Source of the DNA: Arthrobacter crystallopoietes
Lineage (GTDB): Bacteria > Actinomycetota > Actinomycetes > Actinomycetales > Micrococcaceae
Direction of reading: 5' to 3'
DNA: 64,000 bases
NCBI RefSeq assembly: GCF_002849715.1
Contig: NZ_CP018863.1
Location: forward strand, 3,844,001-3,908,000
Shown here: positions 1 to 6,588 of the stretch, piece after piece
How the letters are laid out: the number at the start of each line of letters is the position of its first letter
Numbering within the stretch: the stretch's first letter is position 1
Translations under genes and position numbers: made by a program
Notes under the pieces: generated by a model
Database searches by the model: none
What the model was told of the DNA's origin: nothing
What the model saw: the letters and a program-made list of their open reading frames with translations, nothing else

Positions 1-244
1 GCAGTGCAGCGAACGCTTTGCCGTCGATATAGTCGCGGGTCAACGCGTCATTCAGATCCGTATGCCAGTCGATTTTCACTGCACCCGGAATATGGCCGGT
101 CTCGTACAGGAGGATGTCCTCGTCCGATTCGACGACAACCAGGGAATCTGCGTCCAGGTTGGCCGCCAGCCAATCGGTGGAAACGAGCCGTTCCGGGTGG
201 GCGTAGGCGGAAAATTTCTCGTTCTGTTCTGCGGCAACAGGCAT
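1..244 (-). CDS. Rhodanese-type sulfurtransferase, N-terminal part (cut by window edge)
   Basis: Reading the minus strand from the ATG at 244 gives 81 codons that run off the left edge. The translation contains [17 protein letters not shown] followed by [20 protein letters not shown], the typical opening of actinobacterial thiosulfate/3-mercaptopyruvate sulfurtransferases: an N-terminal rhodanese fold with the conserved GHIPGA turn, then a DWHTDLND block. The catalytic Cys lies in the second rhodanese domain, outside the window. A GGAAAGG ribosome site sits about 8 bases upstream of the ATG. It is divergent from zapE across about 245 bases, and I recall these two families as neighbours in actinobacteria. 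Family is clear; the exact sulfur donor cannot be told from this fragment. Confidence 0.88.
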   Translation of the reverse strand, partial: MPVAAEQNEKFSAYAHPERLVSTDWLAANLDADSLVVVESDEDILLYETGHIPGAVKIDWHTDLNDALTRDYIDGKAFAAL

Positions 245-489
245 AGCAAAACCTTTCCATGCGTCAGGGGTGGTCTCTGCCCAGCCTAACCATAAGCGCG
301 AAGAAACAATCTCCACGCCGGTCATCATCCGCCACAATGTCGGGAGTCTCTTGCCCCGGGACTGCATCCGCCTGTTTCCCTGCAGTGGCCTCGGTCACGA
401 ATCTGCCGCGGCGTCGTCGGTAGCGTATCGTTTTTCTGGCGGCAATTCACCGCCACGCAGATTTTCAGGAAGGCTACGGTCGGTTAAAC

Positions 490-1527
490 GTGCCCCAGAT
501 TGAACAGCTTTCGCGCCGGACCCCCAAGGTGTCGGTCGACGATTTGTTGGAGGGATTCCATCCTTCGCCGCGCTTCGGCGACGTTTCCTTCGACAGTTAC
601 CGTCCCGACCCGTCCCAGCCCTCGCAGTCCATCGCGGTCAAAGCGTTGCGGGATTTTGCCGTCGAGGTGGACCACCGGGAACCCAAGGGACTGAAAAAAC
701 TTTTCGCAGCCAAGAGGCAGCCCAGCAAGGCCGGTATCTACCTCGACGGCGGGTTCGGTGTGGGAAAAACCCACTTGCTGGCCTCCCTCTGGCACGCGGT
801 GGAGGGTCCAAAGGCCTTCGGCACCTTCGTCGAATATACAAATCTGGTGGGGGCGCTATCCTTCCGCAAGACGGTGGACGCGCTGAGCAGCTACCGGTTG
901 GTTTGTATCGATGAATTCGAACTGGACGACCCGGGGGACACCGTGCTGATGTCCCGGCTGATGCGCGAGCTGGCCGACGCCGGCGTGAAGCTCGCAGCTA
1001 CCTCCAACACGTTGCCCGGTTCACTCGGCGAGGGACGCTTTGCTGCCGTAGATTTCCAACGCGAAATCCAGGTCCTGTCAGACCAGTTCAACGTCATCCG
1101 TATCGACGGCGAAGACTACCGTCATCGGGGACTGCCAGCCGCTCCGGATCCTTTGACTGATCTTGAACTCAAACGGCGGGTCTACAGTGACTTCAAGGGC
1201 CAGGTGGTCGCGGCCGATGAATTCTCGGATCTGGTTAGTCATCTCGAAGGCGTGCATCCGAGCCGCTACCGGCAGTTCATCGACGGTATCGATGCGGTGG
1301 CGTGGCACAACGTCGCGACGATTACCGAGCAATCAGTAGCCCTGCGCTTTGTCGTGCTGGCGGACCGGCTCTATGACAAGGACGTGCCCATTATTGCGAG
1401 CGGACGCCCGTTCGATGAGCTTTTCACTCCGGAGATGATGTCCGGCGGCTACATGAAGAAGTACTACCGGGCCGTTTCCAGACTGACAGCCCTGGCACGT
1501 GAAGGGTTGACTGGCGAGGAGTCCTGA
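490..1527 (+). CDS. zapE: Cell division ATPase ZapE (AFG1-like)
   Basis: 345-residue AAA+ P-loop ATPase of the AFG1/ZapE family, a cytoplasmic, membrane-associated protein linked in E. coli to Z-ring function. Visible motifs are Walker A GGFGVGKTH (about residues 86-94), Walker B LVCIDEFELDD (about 135-145), and the family block TSNTLPGSLGEGRF with the downstream DYRHRGL segment. Length matches the actinobacterial family. The GTG start at 490 is chosen because the family N-terminus begins here. An AGGAAGG lies 16 bases upstream, which is far, and a TACGGT box ends 9 bases upstream. A strong terminator follows the stop codon. Confidence 0.93.
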   Translation: MPQIEQLSRRTPKVSVDDLLEGFHPSPRFGDVSFDSYRPDPSQPSQSIAVKALRDFAVEVDHREPKGLKKLFAAKRQPSKAGIYLDGGFGVGKTHLLASLWHAVEGPKAFGTFVEYTNLVGALSFRKTVDALSSYRLVCIDEFELDDPGDTVLMSRLMRELADAGVKLAATSNTLPGSLGEGRFAAVDFQREIQVLSDQFNVIRIDGEDYRHRGLPAAPDPLTDLELKRRVYSDFKGQVVAADEFSDLVSHLEGVHPSRYRQFIDGIDAVAWHNVATITEQSVALRFVVLADRLYDKDVPIIASGRPFDELFTPEMMSGGYMKKYYRAVSRLTALAREGLTGEES

Positions 1528-1554
1528 GGCCTCCCAGAATGGCAGAAACAGCAC

Positions 1555-1597
1555 AAAGGCGCTGGTGCTACCTCCCGGTAGGACCAGCGCCTTTTTG
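1555..1597. terminator. Rho-independent terminator between zapE and the MT0933-like gene
   Basis: A near-perfect stem (AAAGGCGCTGGT paired with ACCAGCGCCTTT, loop of about 16 bases) is followed by a T run on the plus strand. It lies between convergent genes and can serve both. On the minus strand the tail is only CCTTTG, so it is strongest for zapE. Confidence 0.85.
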
Positions 1598-1614
1598 GCG
1601 TGCTCTAAGAGAAG

Positions 1615-1872
1615 TTATGCCGAAGGGCTGCCCTTATCGGTTGCGGCACCGGGGGTATTTCCACCATCTGCCCTGTCGATGAGGTTCGCGACTTTGGCCT
1701 GCAGACCATCTACCTGCCCGGAGTACTTGCCGCCGGTCTTGCTGTCGATGAAATCTCCAGCCTTGCCGACGCCGTCCTTGAGCTTGTCGGCATTGCCGCC
1801 GACCAGATGAGCGGCCTTGTCCTTAAGCTGTCCGGCCTTGCCCTTGAGCTCGTCAAATACAGACACAGACAC
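1615..1872 (-). CDS. MT0933-like antitoxin family protein
   Basis: 85-residue, lysine- and aspartate-rich, probably helical protein. The block DKLKDGVGKAGDFIDSKTGG followed by KYSGQVDGLQAKV matches the short conserved core of the MT0933/Rv0909 family (Pfam MT0933_antitox), annotated as the antitoxin of a mycobacterial toxin-antitoxin pair. No toxin gene adjoins it: zapE lies downstream (convergent) and the IS island lies upstream. The first 25 residues (VFDELKGKAGQLKDKAAHLV) look CsbD/stress-protein-like, so a general stress role is an alternative. The start ATG has a GGAGGT-like site just upstream on the minus strand. Family assignment is fairly sure, antitoxin activity is not. Confidence 0.75.
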   Translation of the reverse strand: MSVSVFDELKGKAGQLKDKAAHLVGGNADKLKDGVGKAGDFIDSKTGGKYSGQVDGLQAKVANLIDRADGGNTPGAATDKGSPSA

Positions 1873-1968
1873 CTCCCTTCGCTCCTGGGAGCCGCATGCT
1901 CCCGCCTACTTCTATCGTAGGCCCGAGGCAGGGTGCGTCAATAGGCCGGGCAGGCCCGGTACAGGTAG

Positions 1969-2052
1969 CCGCCAAAGAGAGACTTGTTACTGCTCGTCTG
2001 GAAGTTTGTGCCCGAGACCAAGGGCAAGGAACTCGAGGCCATGGAGCTGTGC
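1969..2052 (+). pseudogene. Remnant of the C-terminus of an MFS sugar transporter
   Basis: In the frame of position 1990 the plus strand reads LLLLVWKFVPETKGKELEAM then ELC, ended by the IS256 left end at 2053. The VPETKGKELEAME signature is the cytoplasmic end of the last membrane helix in MFS sugar/metabolite porters (Pfam Sugar_tr). An in-frame stop at 1966-1968 cuts it off upstream, so only about 28 codons remain. Joining across the 8-bp duplication shows that before the insertion the frame continued with PVLHQGGS, which is not a normal transporter tail. The gene was therefore probably already debris when the element arrived. Confidence 0.5.
2045..2052. repeat. Target-site duplication, left copy
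   Basis: AGCTGTGC immediately outside the left end of the IS256 element. The identical octamer occurs at 3435-3442 immediately outside the right end. An 8-bp duplication is normal for IS256 insertion. Confidence 0.92.
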
Positions 2053-2078
2053 GGGACTGTCCGATAAACGGTGTGTGG
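2053..2078. repeat. IS256 left terminal inverted repeat
   Basis: GGGACTGTCCGATAAACGGT continues to GTGTGGGG. It is compared with the right end read on the minus strand: the first 8 bases and the AAACGGTGTGT core match, with mismatches mainly at bases 9-10, 13 and near the inner end. Confidence 0.88.
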
Positions 2079-2094
2079 GGTCCGGCGGTTTTCA

Positions 2095-3378
2095 TCAGTG
2101 AGCGGTTCTCTCGAACCGTCCGGCGAAGGTGATCGCGAACGCGTTGAGCGCCGGCTTCCACCTCATTACCCAGCGTGCCCGGCCTCCGCCGGTAGGGTCA
2201 AGAGATCTGGTGACCAGGTAAAGGCATTTCAGCGCCGCGGCCTCGTTCGGGAAGTGCCCGCGGGCTCTCACCGCCCGCCGGTAGCGGGCGTTGATCGACT
2301 CGATCGCGTTCGTCGTGCAGATCACCCGGCGGATCTCCACGTCGTACTCCAGGAACGGCACGAACTCGGCCCATGCGGATTCCCAGAGCTGCACGATGGC
2401 TGGATACCGTTGGCCCCACTCGGTTTTGAATTCGTTGAACCGGTCCTTCGCGGCCTGCTCACTGGGTGCGGTGTAGACCGGTTTGAGGGCTTTGACGATT
2501 CCGTCGCGGTGCTGCCGGCCGGCGTAGCGGAAGCTGTTGCGGATCAGGTGCACGATGCACTGCTGGACCACTGTTCGCTCCCACGTGGTCGTGATCGCCT
2601 CCGGCAGCCCTTTGAGCCCGTCGCACACGGCGATGAACACATCCTCTACGCCGCGGTTCTTCAGTTCGGAGAAGATCTGCAGCCAGAACCGGGCGCCCTC
2701 GCCACCGTCGCCGGCCCAGATGCCGAGGATTTCCCGCTCCCCGTTCACGGTGACTCCCATGACGACGTAGAACGGGGTGTTCCGTACCTGCCCGTCGCGG
2801 ACCTTGACGACGATCGCGTCCACGAAAAGCACCGGATAGATCGGATCCAGCGGACGGGCCGACCACTCCGCGAGTTCGCCAACGACCTTCTCCGTGATGC
2901 GGCTGATGGTGTCCTTGGAGACCGTGGCCCCGTAGACCTCCTCGAAGTGCGCGGCGATCTCCCCGGTGGTCAGCCCCCGGGCGGACAGCGAGAGGACGAT
3001 CTGGTCGATCCCGTCCAGGCGCCGTTTCCGCTTGGGCACGATCACCGGCTCGAACGACCCGTCCCGGTCCCGGGGAACCTGAATCTCGACCGGGCCGATC
3101 TCGGTCAGCACGGTCTTGGACCGGGTGCCATTCCGCATGTTGGCCGCGATCGGGGTTTCGCCGTGTTCGTGGCCGAGGTGCTCGGTCAGTTCCGCGTCCA
3201 ATGCGGTTTCGAGCACGTTCTTCGTGAGCTGGTTCAGCAGCCCGCCGGGGCCGACCAGGCTCACGCCCTGTTCCTTGGCCTGCGCGAGCAGTCGCTCGGC
3301 AAGCTCCTTCTGATCGATAATCTCTCCCGTCACGGGATCGATCATCGCCCCTGTCATCTCGGTCGTGAACTCTGACAC
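2095..3378 (-). CDS. IS256-family (mutator-type) DDE transposase
   Basis: About 427 residues, the full family length. The DDE catalytic residues are visible in their usual settings: VDAIVVKVRDG (first Asp), AVCDGLKGLPEA (second Asp) and CTTNAIESIN (Glu). An N-terminal helical region with DAELTEHLGHE matches the family. I place the start at the GTG at 3378 because a strong GAAAGGAG lies 6 bases upstream of it. The ATG at 3384 directly abuts that site and is less likely. The gene fills the element and carries no disruption, so the enzyme may be active. Confidence 0.95.
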   Translation of the reverse strand: MSEFTTEMTGAMIDPVTGEIIDQKELAERLLAQAKEQGVSLVGPGGLLNQLTKNVLETALDAELTEHLGHEHGETPIAANMRNGTRSKTVLTEIGPVEIQVPRDRDGSFEPVIVPKRKRRLDGIDQIVLSLSARGLTTGEIAAHFEEVYGATVSKDTISRITEKVVGELAEWSARPLDPIYPVLFVDAIVVKVRDGQVRNTPFYVVMGVTVNGEREILGIWAGDGGEGARFWLQIFSELKNRGVEDVFIAVCDGLKGLPEAITTTWERTVVQQCIVHLIRNSFRYAGRQHRDGIVKALKPVYTAPSEQAAKDRFNEFKTEWGQRYPAIVQLWESAWAEFVPFLEYDVEIRRVICTTNAIESINARYRRAVRARGHFPNEAAALKCLYLVTRSLDPTGGGRARWVMRWKPALNAFAITFAGRFERTAH

Positions 3379-3408
3379 GGCCATCTCCTTTCGGATCAGG
3401 CCGAACCC

Positions 3409-3434
3409 TTACACACCGTTTTTCTTACAGTCCC
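3409..3434. repeat. IS256 right terminal inverted repeat
   Basis: Read on the minus strand this end starts GGGACTGTAAGAAAAACGGT and continues to GTGTAAGG. It pairs with the left repeat at 2053-2078. Confidence 0.88.
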
Positions 3435-3442
3435 AGCTGTGC
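3435..3442. repeat. Target-site duplication, right copy
   Basis: AGCTGTGC, identical to 2045-2052. Confidence 0.92.
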
Positions 3443-3450
3443 CCGGTACT

Positions 3451-5268
3451 TCACCAGGGTGGCTCGATCGGTTGCAGCGGCCAGTCGTCGAATGGCCGGT
3501 TCCAGTCTTTATGACCGCCCTGCAACGGCTTGTCGGCCGGTACCGCCTTCTTGGCAGCGTCGGATACGGCAGGTATTTGGGCCGTTTCGGGCGGCGTCGG
3601 AACATACTGTGCCGTGGAATGATCCGGTGTCGTGGCGCTGTCAGCCGTGAAGAGTGGCAGCAATGTTTCTGCCTGTTGGCCGGGTGGGCCGGAGCCAGGT
3701 GTTAGTGAGGGTTCTGCCGGTGGAGGTGGAGACTCCAAGTCAGTTCTTGGTCCATCGGCCGCGAATCTTGGCGTGGCGTCGGGCAGGGAGATGCCGGCGA
3801 GTCGGTAGCGGTTGCGGCGGGGTTTTTGGTCCGGGTCGATGTAGCGGGGCGGGATGAACCAGGGGATTCCGTCCCGGATGTCGATTTTCCAGTTTTCGTC
3901 GTGCAGCAGATGGTGGTGGTAGGAACACAAAAGACAACCATTGTGAACTGACGTTGGGCCGTTGTGCTTTTCCCAGAATTCGATGTGGTGTGCTTCGGTC
4001 CAGGGGGCGGGCATGGTGCAGTCGGGGAAGGCGCAGCCTTTGTCGCGGGCGACGAGGGCGCGGCGCTGGGCGGGGGTGAACAGCCGTTGGGCGCGTCCGA
4101 TGTCGAGGATTTCGCCTTTGCCGCCGAGGACGAGGGGGATGAGGTCGGCGTCGCAGGCGATTTTGCGGACGGTTTTGGGGCTGATCAGTCCGCCGAATAC
4201 GGCGTCGGCGGAGGCGCCGATCTGGTCCACCAGGTCCTGGTAGTCGAGGGTGATCATGATTTGGGGGCGGTGGCCGCCGCTGGAGGGGAGTTTGTCCGTG
4301 GACAGGGCGATCTGGCAGGCGCCGACGAGGCCTTGCAGCAGTTTCTGCGGCCGGGTGGGTCCTTGCCATTCCGGTTCCGGTCCCGCTCCGCCCGTGTCGG
4401 CGGTGTCCGCGGGGGTGCCGCCGGCTGTTGCGGGGTCTGCCGGGGTGCCGTCTTCCGAAGCGAAGGTGGTTTTGACGCGCGGGTTGGTTGCGGCGTTCAT
4501 GACGGTGACGAGGTATTCGTATTGTTCCGGGGTGGCGGCGATGTCCAGGCGGTGGAGGCCCTGGCGTTTGCCGCGGTAGAACACGCCTTGTTTGGCGCGG
4601 AGTTGTTCGTCGGTGGGTTCGAGTCCGTCCGGGTCCAGGATGGCTTCCCAGCGTTTGATGATTTCGCGCAGGCCGTCGATATCTGATTCGGTGGCCTGCT
4701 GGGTGAGCTGCTTTTCCATCGCGGTAAGGCCCGCGGGGGTTGCGGTGGGGCGGACGCGTTCGAGGGCGTCGCGGATGAGGGTTGCGGCCTGGCCGCTGAT
4801 CTTCGAGGAGGTCAGGGCGGCGCCGAGGCGTTCGAGTTTCGGGGGTGCCTGTTCTCCGGTCATCAGGGTCGATGGCATGGTGCTGGAGCCGACGCGGAGC
4901 CGGCGTTTGGCTTCGCCGCGGCTGATTTTGAGTTTCTGGCGGAGGTATTCGGCGGCGTCCTTGTATTCGGGCTTTTTCGGTTTGCCGTCCGGGCCGGTTC
5001 CCTGCACCGGGTCGGCCCAGGGGATGCGCTGGTCTGTTTCGCCTGTTTGGGCGATGTTCTGCTGGTCGACGGCGTGGGCGCCGATGACCTGGAGTTGCTC
5101 GACGGTTTTGGAGATCTCTTCGATGCCGGCGACGGTGGCGGCGAGGTCTTTGGGGGATTGCAGGAGCCATTCCTGTTGGAAACTGGCGGAGAAGTCCTGG
5201 AGGGCGGCCTGCACCGAAGCGAGGAAGCCTACGGGCTCCTGATGCGCTTCGACCGGTGCGATTGCCAT
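3451..5268 (-). CDS. DUF222 / HNH endonuclease domain protein (13E12 repeat type)
   Basis: About 605 residues from the ATG at 5268. It has an N-terminal DUF222 region (roughly residues 30-380) and then an HNH nuclease motif: CAFPDC (about 411), EAHHIEFW (about 428) and CSYHHHLLHDENW (about 449), giving the Cys pairs and His residues of a zinc-stabilised HNH fold. A Pro/Thr-rich tail of about 120 residues ends at the stop 9 bases from the IS256 duplication. The family is the REP13E12/DUF222-HNH group, multicopy in many actinobacteria and suspected to be mobile; its function is unknown. The longer reading from 5538 is rejected because the extra 90 residues lack family similarity and a GGGGGT site precedes 5268. 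Confidence 0.85.
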   Translation of the reverse strand: MAIAPVEAHQEPVGFLASVQAALQDFSASFQQEWLLQSPKDLAATVAGIEEISKTVEQLQVIGAHAVDQQNIAQTGETDQRIPWADPVQGTGPDGKPKKPEYKDAAEYLRQKLKISRGEAKRRLRVGSSTMPSTLMTGEQAPPKLERLGAALTSSKISGQAATLIRDALERVRPTATPAGLTAMEKQLTQQATESDIDGLREIIKRWEAILDPDGLEPTDEQLRAKQGVFYRGKRQGLHRLDIAATPEQYEYLVTVMNAATNPRVKTTFASEDGTPADPATAGGTPADTADTGGAGPEPEWQGPTRPQKLLQGLVGACQIALSTDKLPSSGGHRPQIMITLDYQDLVDQIGASADAVFGGLISPKTVRKIACDADLIPLVLGGKGEILDIGRAQRLFTPAQRRALVARDKGCAFPDCTMPAPWTEAHHIEFWEKHNGPTSVHNGCLLCSYHHHLLHDENWKIDIRDGIPWFIPPRYIDPDQKPRRNRYRLAGISLPDATPRFAADGPRTDLESPPPPAEPSLTPGSGPPGQQAETLLPLFTADSATTPDHSTAQYVPTPPETAQIPAVSDAAKKAVPADKPLQGGHKDWNRPFDDWPLQPIEPPW

Positions 5269-5530
5269 ACCCCCAACGCTATAGAACACGTCTTCGAATA
5301 GCACGGAAAAAGCGCCAATGTGGAGGACAAGTGGCCTGTGCAGGAAGGAACGTGGGTCCGGCCGCCTGTGGAGGCGGCATGGAGCGGGCCTTGGCCTATT
5401 AGTCTCTTGGCCGGTCTGTCTGGCATCAGTCAAATCAGGCTGGAAATGGTCCGAAAGAGAAGGAGAGGGGGAGATGCCGGCACCAGGAAGGCGGATAGCC
5501 CGGATCTCCACGCTTGAGGAGATAGCCGTT

Positions 5531-5562
5531 AAATGCAAAAACGGCTCCGAGGGGGAGCCGTT
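5531..5562 (-). terminator. Terminator of the minus-strand tRNA cluster
   Basis: Read on the minus strand: a stem AACGGCTCC/GGAGCCGTT with a 5-base loop, followed by TTTTT (the stem's last two bases and three more) and an AT-rich tail. It lies 5 bases beyond the last tRNA-Val. Confidence 0.88.
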
Positions 5563-5567
5563 CTTTG

Positions 5568-5639
5568 TGGGCGATACTGGGATCGAACCAGTGACCTCTT
5601 CCGTGTCAGGGAAGCGCGCTACCGCTGCGCCAATCGCCC
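5568..5639 (-). tRNA. tRNA-Val (GAC), copy 2
   Basis: 72 bases on the minus strand, GGGCGAT acceptor arm pairing with ATCGCCC, D-arm GGCGCAGCGGTAGCGC, anticodon loop CTGACAC between CTTCC and GGAAG (anticodon GAC), T-arm loop TTCGATC. CCA is not encoded. The sequence is identical to the copy at 5791-5862. It is the last gene of the cluster. Confidence 0.96.
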
Positions 5640-5683
5640 TGGATCCTTCAGCATCGGCGCCGCAAGCGCAATGATCGGATTGG

Positions 5684-5757
5684 AGCGGACGACGGGATTC
5701 GAACCCGCGACATCCACCTTGGCAAGGTGGTGCTCTAGCCAGCTGAGCTACGTCCGC
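5684..5757 (-). tRNA. tRNA-Gly (GCC), copy 2
   Basis: 74 bases, GCGGACG/CGTCCGC acceptor stem, anticodon loop TTGCCAA between CCACC and GGTGG (anticodon GCC), discriminator U, T-loop TTCGAAT. CCA not encoded. Identical as far as I can read to the copy at 6049-6122. Confidence 0.96.
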
Positions 5758-5790
5758 GTGGAATGGTGCCGGTAAACCGGGCCATTTCCG

Positions 5791-5862
5791 TGGGCGATAC
5801 TGGGATCGAACCAGTGACCTCTTCCGTGTCAGGGAAGCGCGCTACCGCTGCGCCAATCGCCC
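5791..5862 (-). tRNA. tRNA-Val (GAC), copy 1
   Basis: 72 bases, same sequence and anticodon (GAC) as the copy at 5568-5639. The short spacer to the downstream tRNA-Gly contains an imperfect hairpin (AATGG..CCGG TTTA CCGG..CCATT) that might aid processing. Confidence 0.96.
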
Positions 5863-5923
5863 ATAAAGGGTTTGTTGCATTGCTAGGCAAAACAACTGCA
5901 AGAACTATGAAGTACCGTAACCG

Positions 5924-5994
5924 AGGTGGGGACGGGATTCGAACCCGCGTATACGGCTTTGCAGGCCGCTGCCTCGCCTCTCGGCCACCCCACC
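5924..5994 (-). tRNA. tRNA-Cys (GCA)
   Basis: 71 bases, acceptor GGTGGGG/CCCCACC with discriminator U as usual for tRNA-Cys, anticodon loop CTGCAAA (anticodon GCA), T-loop TTCGAAT. CCA not encoded. It sits between tRNA-Gly and tRNA-Val. Confidence 0.95.
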
Positions 5995-6048
5995 GTGGCC
6001 TGCAGATTCAGGACCGGCCAGTAGAACTGGCACTTACAGTGACTTGCG

Positions 6049-6122
6049 AGCGGACGACGGGATTCGAACCCGCGACATCCACCTTGGCAAGGTGGTGCTC
6101 TAGCCAGCTGAGCTACGTCCGC
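6049..6122 (-). tRNA. tRNA-Gly (GCC), copy 1
   Basis: 74 bases, same stems and anticodon (GCC) as the copy at 5684-5757. It is the first gene of the minus-strand cluster, whose order 5' to 3' is Gly-Cys-Val-Gly-Val. A possible -10 (TAAACT on the minus strand) lies about 14 bases upstream, but I see no convincing -35. Confidence 0.96.
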
Positions 6123-6424
6123 ATGTGGATTTCATCAAGTTTACCTCCGGTTTGACCGGAACGTTTTCTCGATTTCCAACGAGTAAAGACTCTATAGGAC
6201 GTTTTCCGCTTCGTCCAATCGAGGGTTCGAGAGCCGGTTTTGCGGCCTATTTGCGGCGTCGGAGTGGCATGCACAGACGCGGTTTGAGGTGACGTGAATC
6301 CGGGCGAGGAGGCCGGGGGCCTGGCGCGTCGGTACGGCAAAATCCGCCGTTTTTGCGTCAGGGCGAACGTCGGCTAACATTCATAAACGATGCAGGTCCG
6401 GTTAGCCGGGAGTGCATCCCAGAC
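6123..6424. other. Divergent intergenic region between the tRNA transcription units
   Basis: About 300 bases with no believable protein gene; the open frame at 6113-6340 on the minus strand overlaps a tRNA and has no family character. It should hold the promoter of the minus-strand tRNA cluster (left half) and of tRNA-Val(CAC) (right end, listed separately). A GGGTTCGAGAGCC stretch near 6224 resembles a T-arm but has no matching acceptor or anticodon arm. Confidence 0.6.
6353..6380 (+). promoter_or_regulatory. Likely sigma-70-type promoter of tRNA-Val (CAC)
   Basis: TTGCGT (6353-6358) and TAACAT (6375-6380), separated by 16 bases, about 45 bases upstream of the mature tRNA. Good agreement with the TTGNNN / TANNNT actinobacterial consensus. 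Confidence 0.6.
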
Positions 6425-6496
6425 GGGCGATTGGCGCAGTGGTAGCGCGCTTCGTTCACACCGAAGAGGTCACTGGTTCGAACCCAGTATCGCCCA
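6425..6496 (+). tRNA. tRNA-Val (CAC)
   Basis: 72 bases on the plus strand, GGGCGAT/ATCGCCC acceptor stem, anticodon loop TTCACAC between CTTCG and CGAAG (anticodon CAC), T-loop TTCGAAC. It is very similar to the GAC isoacceptors, differing in the anticodon stem and loop and a few other positions. CCA not encoded. Confidence 0.96.
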
Positions 6497-6507
6497 CCGT
6501 CAGAAGC

Positions 6508-6547
6508 CGGCCCCTTGCCTTTCCACAGGTAAGGGGCCGTTTTCTTT
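6508..6547 (+). terminator. Terminator of tRNA-Val (CAC)
   Basis: Stem built on GGCCCCTT paired with AAGGGGCC, followed by GTTTTCTTT; it lies 12 bases after the tRNA. Confidence 0.85.
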
Positions 6548-6588
6548 CCGGCAGGAAACCGTCAGCCGTCTCTGACATGATTCTTGGT

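Larger units (their letters stand above)
2053..3434. mobile_element. Complete IS256-family insertion sequence (1382 bp)
   Basis: Bounded by imperfect 26-bp terminal inverted repeats, both opening GGGACTGT and sharing an internal AAACGGTGTGT, and flanked by a perfect 8-bp direct repeat. It holds one full-length transposase gene on the minus strand, with no stop or frameshift. Size, ends and duplication length all agree with the IS256 family. The intact ends, intact gene and unchanged target duplication suggest a recent and possibly still active insertion. Confidence 0.93.

Noticed and set aside
2071..3375. 434-residue open frame on the plus strand opposite the transposase
   Set aside because: It is the antisense shadow of the IS256 transposase; composition is Asp/Arg/Gly-rich with no family motif.
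5269..5538. N-terminal extension of the DUF222/HNH protein to 5538
   Set aside because: The extra 90 residues are unconserved and cover the tRNA terminator region; a ribosome site precedes the ATG at 5268.
6215..6260. Possible phage attachment site or tRNA fragment (GGGTTCGAGAGCC)
   Set aside because: No integrase, no second copy and no other tRNA arms are present.
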